Below are positions 31,769 through 43,985 of a DNA stretch of 64,000 nt, in pieces. Every line of letters begins with the position of its first letter. Positions within the stretch are counted from its first letter, which is position 1. The notes beneath the pieces are model-generated. The model saw only the letters and a program-made list of their open reading frames with translations. It made no database searches and was not told where the DNA came from. The stretch is taken from positions 20,835,585 to 20,899,584 of the forward strand of contig CM041546.1 of assembly GCA_023238725.1 (NCBI GenBank). Reading direction: 5' to 3'. The translations under genes were made by a program, and so were the position numbers. This DNA comes from Scortum barcoo. Lineage: Eukaryota; Chordata; Actinopteri; Centrarchiformes; Terapontidae.

Positions 31769-34700
31769 TCGCAGAGCCGAGCTGGGCACGACGGTCTGTG
31801 ATGACGCCAACCTCCATCCTCCGACCCGTGGTGACTCATTCCAGTGTTTTAAACAAGAGAGCAGGCGGTCATTGTGTAGCTCGCAACTGGATGTGGAAGT
31901 GTGACGCGCGGTCAGGAAATGATCAACGTTCCTGATGAACTAAAACTTGTGGAAACCCACCAGAGGTCAGCTGGCAGAACAAGGCATATATCATGGAATA
32001 AACAGATGAGACAAACACAAAACAGGAGCAATAAATTGATGCTTTTGTCTCACATGCAGCTTATTGTATTTCTGCGAGCAAAGCCTAAACAAGTAGTGAA
32101 AGTAACCCAATTGTTCACATAAAAATCAAGGACAGGATCAATGTTAGTGTGCTTCACACTTTTTATAGCCAAACTACATAATCTGTAGCTGTTACCTTGT
32201 AAACCCTCATCCTTAACCTGTATACTTTGTTTACAAACCAACAGACTCATCACTCCTCTTTAAAAAGAGCCAAAAAACACACAAAGTGAGGCCAACTGCA
32301 TGTGCATGACATTTTCTAGCTGGTCGTCTTTTGGACGGCACTGGACTGTTGATGCAGATTCTGCAATGACAGATTAATCTGTTGATCATTTTCTTGATTA
32401 AGTGACCAGTTGTTTGGTTCATAAAAGGCCAGAATATGTTGATGGATGTAGATCACTGTTTCACAAAGCTCTAGCTGACATCCTCAAATGTCTTGTTTTG
32501 TCCACAATCCAAAGATATTATATTGTATTGTGAAGCTGCAACGTTGGCTAAGTTATGTTAGCACAACAACTAAAGGGAAGAATGAGCTGTCAACAGGGTC
32601 AATTTAAAGGACACCTGATATCTTCAGTGTGATTCAGTTTATCATTATTACCATGACATAATTTGATGTGGTGACACTTTAGCACGTAATGATTACAATA
32701 ATGAATACACCATTTTATCTCTGATTGTGACTGTGATATCACAACTGTAAATTTCAGCAAATTGATCTGTTTTCTAAGCACACATATGACTTTGAAGTAG
32801 ACTGCGAGTGAAATACTGATGAAAGTATTTGTCAGTGGCACAGTTAAGCCCAGATGAAAGGAGGATACCCTATTATCCATCCAGTTTTATTATGTCCTAG
32901 AAACTCACATTTCTTTACTGTGATAAGAAAATGCAATTACTTCTATGTTTCCTTTTTTGTATTAAACTAATGTTTAATACAAACAGATATCACTCTATTG
33001 TACACACAAAAAAAAAAAACTAAAAAAAAGGACTAATAGGCCCATTCAAACATTAGCAGCACACACACACGTGCCACATATCATTAAAAACAGGCTTACC
33101 TGCTACATGCCCACTTTAAATGATCAAAAACAAACTTCTCAGCATTACTCAGTCTGGTCCTCTGGGTTAATTCCAGTTAGTCAGCAACCGCGTCAGACAC
33201 TTTCAATAGCTCTTGCTAGACTGCATGATTGACACATGCAACATCTGGTGGCACGACACCCGTCAACAATTTCATCTCACACGTACGCCGTTTATACAAA
33301 TGATATTTGACTATATTGCACTTTCTCCACTGTCAGTCCAAGCCGATTCTTTCCATTTAAACGAATGTGACAGACTTGAGTCTTGTTCACTTTCCACCAT
33401 CTGACAACAGGAATAAACACCTCTATGAACAAACAGAGCGAATCGCCTCACAGCTGGATGTTTTGGCTGTGACATTCTAAGAGGTCACAGTATGTTGAGA
33501 AACGCCGCCTGACTGAGCAAGACCGGAAAAACAGGAGATTCAATGAGGGGAGACTTATTTTTTATGTTGCTTCTTCGAAGAAAAAAAAAAGCTGCCAAAC
33601 TCCTTACTGTAAATAAACCAAAATTATTTTAGGCTGCAAATAAAATCTTTTTACCAAAATGCCCCCCTCTCTCTCTCCTTACTGCTGTCACAGTGATGCG
33701 AGGATGAAACAATCACCGATATTATAGAAAACAAGGTAGGGCGGTGACATCTGTGCATTTCTCTAATCCCTTCAGCATTACCGAGAATAACAATTTCCCC
33801 CCAAAAATATTCAAACACAGACTTAATCTTGCAACTGTCAAACTGTAAAAACAATTCAGTCATGATGTCCCATAGACTGGACCACGGTGGGGGGATTTTA
33901 AATCGTCGTCCTTTAGATTCACCACTTCTTTCCAGTATGCTGTTTATTTGTTTTGGAAAACATAAAACCATTCATAATTCAAAATAAGTTATATTTTATT
34001 TAGATGGGTTAACTGCACATATTCATTTTTCATACATTAGTAACACCTATTTCTGGCTGTATTCCCCATATTGTTGTACAGCACAAGCCGTGCTACACCA
34101 TACCATACGCTAAGCAACTGCCTGTGTGCGATTCTGAAACGTGACGGTTTACTTTCATCAAACCTTTTGATTGCTGCGCAACCAATAAAAAATGAGCCGG
34201 TTGTCGCCCCAAATTACATAACATTATCTGTGATTTGGCAGATCACAAGTGAAAACCCATGTGAAGAACAAACATGAGACACGTTTTCATTCACATGGAA
34301 AGAGCAAGAGTGCGTGGCTTAGTGAGCGACGCCAAGTTTATACCCAGAGGAGTTGCTGGTAAGGCGTGCGACGGAGGGGGTGGGTGGGTTAACTGTGCTG
34401 AGATCAAAATCGCTTACATCTTTTATGGATTTGGGCTCCTCTGTTGATCAAGGTACGTTTAGAAACGCAACATCACAGGTCATCCCAGGATGAAGGGAAT
34501 GCCGTCTAATGAACTAGATGCTGCATCAGACACACAGTAAAAATGTGAATACAGACTCTGACTGGGTGACAGCTTTACTTAGAACAGCTGTAAACACAAC
34601 AGACATTAAATGCTTTTCAATTAACTGGCCCACCTGCGGGGGCCCGAGTGTGTGGACCCTGTCAGAGGCCGTCCACTGGTGAGCAGATGCATCAAATTAC

Positions 34701-36149
34701 AGCACAGTAAATCTGTGTCAGGGACTGTTTATTAGAACCAGCAACACGTAAAGTATGAAATGCTGCTTTAATCTCAACCTTTGCGCTGTCAAGAGTCAAT
34801 GGGTAATCGTAGCTGGCACTGGGAGCCAGCTGCTGTTACTGTCCTAGGCTGTCTCCGTTCCTGGAAATCTCACAGTCACGTGCTACTTGTTCCTTGCTCA
34901 CCAATTCCATTATTAATATCACCACCACCACCATAGCTTTGCGTGCGTTGTTTATGACAGACTCAAAACAAACCATTACTATGTGCAATAAAGAACAACT
35001 ACAGGCCGATAAACACCATATGTATGGTAGTTAGGGGAGCTGCAACAATCCAACTCTTCCTCCTCAATACCTCAAATCATAGTAGGTTAAAATACAACAC
35101 ACTACTACCACGCTACACAACCAGTATTTTGAATTTGTATACCTCCCTGCATGAAACTCAGTGGAGTCATTTTTTTTAATGTACAGTAAGGTAACGTGAA
35201 GCCACGGAGTGCTGTGGTGCTAGATGCTGAGCAGCCAGGCCTCTGTGACTGAATGTAACCAAACGCAGAAACACTGAACTTTTAATAAACTGACAAACTG
35301 TGCTTAATGTGGATCAGTCAAGCCAAGGTCAATACCCACAATGAAATGAAAGAATAACGTCAATATCGGCACCCATAACAATCTGGGGTACTGAGACAAT
35401 CGACCCTTGATGCTGTGCAGCTGTACTGTAGGGCTATATGCTGCCTGAATGATGTCAAATCCCCCAAAAACCTATAGGACTAATTATGTAGGGCCTGAAT
35501 AAAACAAACTTGGGTTTGATGGAGGCGCAGGACTCTCAGCTTATTGGAAAGTTCATGCACATACATCGCCTGAAGAAATGTTATGGCATTAGCCTATATG
35601 ACACAGACCTGTATATAAGATTAGTTACTGCAGGGGACACGATTTTGGACAAAACTAATGAAAAAAAAACAGGTTGAAGATGATATACACTGGCCTATAA
35701 TTTGATTACATCTTTTTTCCCCTTAGAATTGAATTAAGTGCATATAATTATGACGTGCTACGTCTGATCACGCATCCCTTTATGTTCATATATCTCATCA
35801 GGGGCTTCATTAATGCCGCCTCAATGTAGGAAGACATGAAGGATGCAACAAAATGAAACAAACCAAAACAACTACAATACCTCCAGAAGCTTTTTTAAAA
35901 ACACACACACACGAATAAATATATTAACACAGTGAGGACACATCTCCCCCTGGTTATAACAGTGTTTCTGCACTCAGTCTGCCTACAGTCAGGGGGCACT
36001 GGGTTCACATCTAAAGTTTATATTCTAAATACTTTTTTCAGAAAAAAAAATAAATAAAAAACAACCACGCTGACTTTTTAACAGCAGTTACAGGCCTGCT
36101 GCAACAAAAGGGGTATAAGTCAGTGTGTGTGCGGTAGGAGGGGAGGAGG

Positions 36150-37420
36150 CATCACTAGGAGTAACGTCACGCCTACACCACGGAGACGCGCAAAATCAAA
36201 GTCGATAAACAACGTCGGACTCCAAAAGTTGCGCTCAGACCTCCGCACGGCCCAGAGAGGGAGACCCGGCTGGGTGTGGGTGGGTGAGACGGGGGGGTAA
36301 ATGGTGGAGCAGTCTCCACCGGCCGGCCAGCCCGAGATGTGACAGAGGGGCGCAGGAAAACACTCTCCCCAAATGCCCTCCCTCTCTCTCTCCTCCTCCT
36401 CCTCTCGCCATCGACGTAACAACATGTCGGCAAAGGACGGCCATGTTTTGCTGGTTATGTCGACACGGGGAGGAGGAGGGGAAAAGTAGACACGATGTCT
36501 CCCCTCTCCGCCTGGTCGAGACGCATCAAAGTGAAAGTGAAACTCAAAACACACACACAGAGACGGGGAGAGAGTGTGTGAGAGTGTGTGTGTGTGAGAG
36601 AGGGAGAGGGAGAGAGGAAGAGGGAGGAAAGAGGCAAAACGTCCAATTAACAAGTTGTCGGATACATTGTCTCGTCACGCAGGTGTACGCGGCGGGGGCA
36701 GGCAAAGTTCACGCGGCGAGACAAGACAAGTTGAAATATTTACACGGAGAAAGAAAGAGGGAGAGGGGAGGGGGGAGAGGAGCGTGGGTGTCCGGGGAGC
36801 TACGGAGAGCAACGAGGGGGACATAAGAGAAAAAAAACATGCAGCTTTAACTTGAGGGACTTTAGAGGAGGAGGAGGAAGAGAGAGGGGAGAGCCGTTAG
36901 AAAAACAGAGGAAGAGTTTGTCCGTTTCTTACCTGCCCACCGGGTGGTTTTTTTTTTAATAATTATTTTTTGGTGCGACCCCCGAGGCGGCCGCTGCTGC
37001 TGCTGCTGAGGCGGACAGACGAAGCCCGGCGCGCCGCGGACGCTCTCACGGCGCTCCGGAGAGGCGAGCAGACAACAGGCGACAGGAAAGAAAAAATTGG
37101 CGATCACAAGGAGGATCTACGCCAAAAGCCACATGATCGCCGACGTCAGAGGACGTATTTGCATGCCGTACCGGAGCGCCGGTGTCCGTCCACAGCGGGT
37201 CCATGGTGTTGTGCGGCGAAGAAGGAGGTGTGTGTGTGGAGGAGGAGAGGGGGAGAGAGATAGAGAGAGAGGAGGAGGAGGAGGAGGAGGGGGGAGTTCA
37301 GAAACAGGAGGGAGAAAGTGGAGACAGGGTCCGTGCGGGCGGCCCGAGAGGTGCCCGCTGCTGGGGGGAAATGAATGGGCCGCGTCCTGACATGTCCCCG
37401 CCTGCCTGCCTGTCTGCCTC
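36150..37420 (-). promoter_or_regulatory. zhx2: CpG-rich island, candidate zhx2 promoter
   Basis: This 1.3 kb block is far richer in G, C and CpG than its surroundings (for example GCGGCCGC near 36990, GCCCGGCGCGCCGCGG near 37025). It contains GA/GGA purine tracts. It is the only such island upstream of zhx2 in the window and carries a minus-strand donor at 36933. Assignment to zhx2 is inference. Confidence 0.5.
36933..37200 (-). other. zhx2: Predicted zhx2 non-coding exon 1
   Basis: On the minus strand GGGCAG|GTAAGAAAC at 36933/36932 is a textbook donor inside the CpG island. The exon's upstream end is not defined; 37200 is a guess. Paired with the acceptor at 21321 it gives a 15.6 kb first intron, in line with mammalian ZHX2, which has non-coding 5' exons and a long intron. 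Confidence 0.4.
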
Positions 37421-40400
37421 TTCCTCTGGAGCTAATTGAATATTAAAGTATCAGATGGGGGCGTTTGTCTCCCCCCCCCAAAAAAAAAGTCCCACCCTCC
37501 TTTTCTCACCCCGCCCACACCCTCTCTCTCTCTCTCTCTCTCTCTCCTTCATCTCCCTGTATGCATGTGAGGTGAGGAGGTGCTGCAGTGCTTTCTCAAC
37601 TGGAAGCCATTCTGCAGGGGGGGGGGGGGTGACAACTGCACATCACACACACACACACGCTCACAGTTGGATCCACAAAGGTGAGTCTGAGGTCAGCTGA
37701 TGCTCAGGTTGTACTGGTGGGTGCCCCGAAGTGACACTACAGGCAGCCCAGGAAGCTCCACACACTTCTCACACACACACACACACACACACAGTGACCT
37801 CCACTGGATCCTCTGTAGAACTGATTCTGACCTTGGCCCGCGCACGCCGTTGACACCCCTCATGCGGCTACAGAGGGAGTCATGTGCATGATTTGTGCTG
37901 CAGTGATGCTTGATAGTCGCAAGGAATTATTTTAAAAAAAAAAAGGGGGGGGGGGGGGGTCCATTCACATGTGGAGGTCAGAGTGCTGGTTCAGACCCTT
38001 ATCTTGGAAGGTGTTTACTCTTTTGCTGGGGGACACTGAGCTCCTGCTGCAGTCTTTGGTTGACACAGTCTTTTCTGCAGCCCTGAGGGGATAAACAAAT
38101 GCATCAAAATTGCTTTGCAAATACAGGCATGTCAGGTAAAAAGAAACAAACAAACAAATCAGCTGACAGCTTCTGAGGCAGTGAGTTGTTTTCTGGAGAT
38201 GCAGGGGTTGAGGAGTGCTAAGCTTGACTGTTTTATCTTTAAAGAGGGTCTCCAGTATTTTAGTTGTCTGCTTCCATCAAGACAAGGAACTTGTGAGGCA
38301 GAGAGTTAACAAAAGAAGGGTTGAAATCAGCAGCAGTCAGAAGCTCAGAACCCCCCCCCATAAGAATATGTCTCTTAAACAGACATTGATATGTAAAACT
38401 GCAGTGCCCCTTTAAGTTGAAATGAAAGCTGTGAACATTATACCCACTACAGTGTCTAGTATGTAGGCCCTTAAGCCTAACAGGAGGCCTTTGTGTCAAG
38501 TTTGAGTGTTTTCCCAATATTTGTTTCCTCAGCAATTCCGTAAGGCATGCATGTCAGGTGTTAAGATTATCTCAGCCCCTGAGCAAGGCACTGGTCTTGA
38601 ACTAATTTGCTGATTGAATTAAATTGATTGGCAAACATTTACATAATTTTTTTCCCCAATAAACATGGCAATGTTCAAAGCAGGCTCCACAGACATGTTA
38701 CATACAGACATTAGATGACACAGTTTGGGCCACTGAAACCATTATATAAAGCCTCTGTGTGTCATTGTCGGTAATGTGTCTATCTGTGTGCGTGTGTCTT
38801 TATGTGAAGTCAATAGTGTGTTACATATTACTTAATCAGACAGGCCATTGGGTGAATTCGAGCAAAAAATGAAGTTTCCTAATTGATTTCTCCAAGCCTG
38901 ATGCCAGTATAGAGGGATGGGCGATCATTACACCAGGGTTCCTCAGACTAAAGATAACAGAGATAATTCAGACATCACTCGCCCAAAAGGTAATGCAGAT
39001 TAAATGTATGAATGTGTTGGGTAAATGGCTGTACTTTTGTACTATCTAGGCCAGCCTACTTAATGTGATTTGTTCAGTTCCAACCCTAAAATGTGACAGA
39101 GTACACAGTCATCTGCTCCACAGTGTCAGCACCTCCTTTATTATTCCACCTCTGGCTGTGTGGGGGTTATTTTATGTGGTGATAGTAGCTTGGTTGCTAT
39201 CCATAAAACACTTTTAATATTAGGAAAAACATGTTTTTAATATGAACTAGTTTAAATGTTATAAATACCAGCTGCCTATCACAAATAAAGGGATGAGAAT
39301 AATACTTGAGTGGAAGAGAAATAGTTGTTTGTGCAAGAACAGCATGTCTTTTGAGCATTGAGCAAGTATTTATCTCATATTGCTTGTTTACTTTCAGATT
39401 GACCAAATGTAGCATTGCTGTCTCTGATACCATGAGTCAAGCTAAGTGTATTGTTGATATTCCTGTTTATATTTCTTCTTTTCCTTAATGTCTTGTTTGC
39501 AGGCCAGAACATCAAGACAAATTCCCCCGGCTGGATGAAAACAAATATAAAAGGAAAGCTGATAAACTGCCTGTCTCCAGCAGTATTACGAAGGCCAAAC
39601 ACTGAAGCATCAGAACATAGATGAGATCAAGAGCAGTGTATTTCACCAGCCGTCTTTCTGAAGGATTATTTTACCTCCAGACTGTTTAATTATGTTGTCG
39701 ATTCAGGTTTAAACATCTCTCCTGTCCTTGACGCTGAAACTTGCTATGAAAGCATGATTAATATTCATGTCTCTGAAGAGTTGTGTCTTTTATCAAGTTG
39801 TCCGCTCTGATCCTCTCCCACAAAAATCCTTTGCAGCTATCTGAATTAGCTGAAGTGATCAATTTATCTCTTAAAGCTGGATGGCAGTTCACTGGTGTTT
39901 TTTCATGCCAGCTTAATCCTTCCTTGCAGTAGTTCAATCAAGTCTTGGTACCTTATCTCTGATAAACGTTTTCATCCACAGAAAGGGTGCCGCTTTGATG
40001 ATCACATGGCCAGGACTCTGTAGAACACAGTTCACTGAATGTAGACCAATCTCCTCTCTCCTTTCAGAAGGTACATCATGTGGCTTTTTTTTTCTCTTAC
40101 AAGTAGATGAAAGCAGTTGAGCTGACAAGGTGTCACACGCCTTCTTAGTCTGGTACAGGCCTCAGAGAAACACTCTGAAGTGGAGAGCTTTTCTTGCTGT
40201 TCTGTGAGTCTGTCCATCAGAGCTCAGGCCAGACAGAACAGAGCAGCTCATCCTCTGCCAATGAGACGGCAACCATCATGTCAAAATGCTCAGTTATGGT
40301 CCAACAGCGTGCTGACAGTATTATTAAGCCTACAAACACATTTTCAAGTAATTTAATGTGTATCCTCATCTTTTAATTTCAAATGGGTGGTGGTCACTCT

Positions 40401-43100
40401 GGCGCCAACTTTCGGTTCCCAAGCTGCCTTTCTCACCACACCCACCACGGTCCTCTGCCTCCCAGCAATGGAAAGCACAGCCTCTTTCCTTTTCCAAATC
40501 TGATAAAAGAAAGAAAAGCTAATTTGATTAAGTTGGTCATAAGCTCCGAGGCGAAACTGTACAAACTGACAAGACTTGATTGTGTCTTTTCTCTTTAAGA
40601 ACTTCTTTTCTTTTCTGAGGATACATGTGAGTCAAACAAAAGGTCACTAGGTGGTGCCAAATGGCTGTATAATCACTCCAGTGTAATACCAAAACCTCCT
40701 GTGTGGGTCTGAACTGGATTTGTTGTACGCTGGTTATTTGAAGCGCACTTATATTGGAAGTGTATCTGTTCTCTCCACTCATATTTTGCCATCTTGGAAC
40801 AGACTAATACCTGCTGTCACTGGAGGTAATTCATATCATTTACAGTACATCTTTGCAACAAAGTCTTCAACCACTGTTTACTTTGATTAAAAAACAGCAC
40901 CGTATGGTGATTTTCTTATTACTTTACTTCCTAACTTGGCAGGTTCTGACAGGATTATAGTCACTGGAGGAACTTGAAAGTTGAAGCAACTTTAAGATGA
41001 AGGGCTGGAAATTAGGTGCGAGAGACTCAGAGAGAATAGATTCAATTAGAAAAAAAGTTTTGTCACATACTTTATTAATAGTTAACGTGCGGTCAGAGGG
41101 AAGTTGTCTTGGCTCATAATGGATGGCTTACAAGGAACCTTCAATCTCTCCTTTTCTCTCCCATCAGGGGCAGAGACATCAGGGGAGGACTTCCTGCCTA
41201 TTCATTTGTTGATTTCTTTGTTTGTCCGTCGTGTGAGTTTATTTTTATACGCTGCCAATTTGACTCTTAGCTAAACCCTTCCTATGAACTGCAAGTGTTT
41301 AGCCTTTGTATTTCTCAACATGCCAAAGTGGATACATAAAGCACTAAAGAGAGAGTAATATTTGGTATACAAATAGTGTGGGTAGTTATGTCTTTCTTCC
41401 CCACTTTTCCACAGCCAAAACTCAAGAGCATAAGAATGCAAAAGGGATTAAACTGTAGGTCTCTGCTCTGACACAATGAGCCAACATTAGTATACCTTGC
41501 TGCAAGCGTACCTACCTACTACCTACAGTAATAACCTACCATTACTTCCTCTACGCGGTGAGGGGTAGCAAATCTGTCTAGTTTTAGAGATGATATAGGC
41601 CTAGTTTAAATGAGTTTTGCCCAGTGTCTATTTATGTTTACACGTGTCTGCAGGTTGTATTTCTGTGGTGAACGGTTTTGGCACAGTCCGACAGAAGTCA
41701 GTTGGGATGTGGTCAAGAAGCTCTTTGCTAATGATGCATTCACAGACAGCTCATCCAGTGGGGGGGTTAAGAAATCCTGTTCCACCGCTGCGTCCTCAAA
41801 CTTTCCTTCCCACATTCAGGTTCAGCTGTAACACAGCTGTTGATAGGACTGTGATGCATCAAATTAAGAGGAAGAGGAGAGAAAGAGCTGGGAAACTGTA
41901 GGGAGGAAAGAAGAGCAACAGGATAGGTGGAGAAGAGAGAGCGGATTATCACCAACGACGCTGATACAGATGATTGTGACTTCTCTTTATGCACTGTACA
42001 TATTACAAGAACACAAACAGAAGGAAGAGACAACTCCTGACACTGCTGTGCTCCCACAGTGTGTTCTGGCAAAGTGCCTTGCAGAGGTGTTTAAGAGCGA
42101 GACACCACAACAGTGGAGTGGAGGATACTACATTTTCTGGAAAAAGATGGCTGCACAAACCCTCTCTCAGTCAGAGGAGAAGAGCACTTAATGAAGTCCA
42201 GGGATTCTGGAGGTCAATTAAGTTCACCGTGCTGGTAGATTTACTAAATACACAGAATCGCTAAAGCCTAGTTTTACAGAGAAGGACTAAGTCTTGTGTT
42301 GGACTGAACAATTTTATAGTGAAGTTCTGCTTTTTAAACAATAGAGAAAATTGATTGATTGAATTGTTGGCTAAGGTGAGGTGCTTGAATCCAACTCTAA
42401 ACTCTCTTGGCTCGTCTCTCCACTGTACACTGTTCAAAGGAACAGCAGTTCTATGATGATTTCCTTGGACTGCAAAATGATTTCATATAATGTGAGACAC
42501 ACTATTACATTGTGTTTTTGAAGCACCTCATCTCCTTCCATTAAACTGATGAGGGAAATGTGTTGTTTAGCCTGCAAATCCTACAAGTCATTACAGGGAG
42601 GAAACTGGATCATTTGCTCTTCCTCTGATCCCACTCGTCCTTCTCCTACCGTTCTTCCTCGTTGGATTCAGCTTTCTTTGATTTCAAATCTACGTAATTC
42701 TTTTGTTTTGCAAGACAAAACCAGCATTCTCTGAAACTGAGCAAGGCAGAAGTACAATGCACAAAGCTTGGCACTATTAAAATTTCCCAAGGCGCATGAA
42801 AAGAGGAAGAGGGCCATTTACCAGACGATTCATCACCCTATTTCCATTTCTGTGAAACACTTATCCTTGTGGTTTAGAGTATTGTCACTTCACAAAACCA
42901 TGATATGAAAATATTTACCGCAATGACATGAATTGGGAGGAGATTCTTTAAAATTGTTTCCCCTCTCTGGCATGATGCAAGTGTAGGTATGTGAACATCT
43001 GTGTGTCTGCGTTGCCACCTCTGTGTGTTATAGTGAAGTTTCTCAGAGTCTGACAGAGCTACCACTGTAATCATCAAACACACACATGGTTACAATTTGA
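37421..43100. other. Intergenic, no gene seen
   Basis: Contains (CT)n at 37521-37547, G-runs at about 37619 and 37947, (CA)n at about 37770-37793, and otherwise unique AT-rich sequence with only short chance reading frames. Confidence 0.5.
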
Positions 43101-43109
43101 CCATATGAC

Positions 43110-43275
43110 TTCAAGTAAGAGAAGGGGAGAGAGAGAGAGAGAAAGGAGAGCAGAGAGAAAGAGAGAGGGAGAGATAACTGAGGCAAAGAAAATTGGGTGA
43201 CATTAGAGAGAGAGGTAAGCAGAGGAAGGTGAAGAGGAGAGAAGAAAGAAAGGTTAGAGAGGGAAACACAGGAAT
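43110..43275. repeat. GA-rich purine tract
   Basis: Degenerate (GA)n/(GGA)n over about 160 bases. Its complement produces Ser/Leu/Phe-rich open frames that are not genes. Confidence 0.8.
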
Positions 43276-43529
43276 TGAGATGGAAAGATAGAATAAAATA
43301 GACAGAGAAGGACAAGTGCAGAACGAAAATAATAACAAGAATGAGAGATGTTGAGGAGAAAGTAGAAGCAAAAAAAAAAAGTTTTTAATTTTCAGTTTTT
43401 GTCTTTTAAACCCTCTATTGGCTTTCCGATGTGGAAAATGACATGTTAACATCTCCTAAATCATATCATATCAATATGAGCAATGCCAACTCTGTGTGAT
43501 TTTTATGGACAGAATCTCTATACACAGTT

Positions 43530-43985
43530 GAAAGTACCGGTATCGCAGCCTCAGTATTGCATATCTGCTTTTTGCAGATGATGTGGTACTGTTTGCTTGT
43601 TAAGGCCATGACCTCTGGTGTGCATTTGGCCAGTTTGAAGTGGCAGGGGGGAGTTTGGGGCCATGGTACTTCAGGTTGTAAGCATCTAACTGTCCCGAGT
43701 GAAGGAGTTCTAAGCATATTGCGATTTTTTTGAGTGAGATGGAAGATGGCTCGTGAGATTGACCAGTGGATTGGTGAGTCATCGGCCGAAATGGGGACAC
43801 TGCACCAGACTGTTTTGGTAAAGAGGCAGCTGAGACTCAAAATGAAGCTCTTGACATAACAGTCAGTCTAACCCTCATCTAAGGCCATGAGATTTGAGAA
43901 GTGACCAACGTGGCCCAAATGAGTTTCCATTGTTGCTGGGCTCAGCCATAAGATCAGGGTATACTCGAAACAAATCTGAAGCAAA
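43530..43985 (+). pseudogene. Degenerate LINE reverse transcriptase fragment (RTE-like)
   Basis: LLFADDVVLFAC carries the FADD box of a reverse transcriptase. It is followed in shifted frames by REIDQWIGESSAEM, LHQTVLVKRQLR and AQMSF, a string typical of a fish LINE of probable RTE type. Stops and frameshifts are frequent. The 3' part of a related copy lies at 47.73-48.29 kb. Confidence 0.65.

Larger units (their letters stand above)
28520..36100. other. Inferred zhx2 5' intron, right part
   Basis: No gene is recognised. Simple repeats are (CT)n at 30422-30446, (CA)n at about 30497-30526 and poly-A at about 30690 and 31098. A GC-richer block at about 28790-29210 carries an X-box-like site, and a consensus CRE lies at 31761-31768. 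Confidence 0.5.

Noticed and set aside
36120..36826. Open frames of up to 180 codons on both strands in the CpG island
   Set aside because: GC-rich composition with few stops; translations are low-complexity and unlike known proteins.
43043..43452. Minus-strand Ser/Leu/Phe-rich open frames
   Set aside because: Translation of a GA-rich simple repeat.
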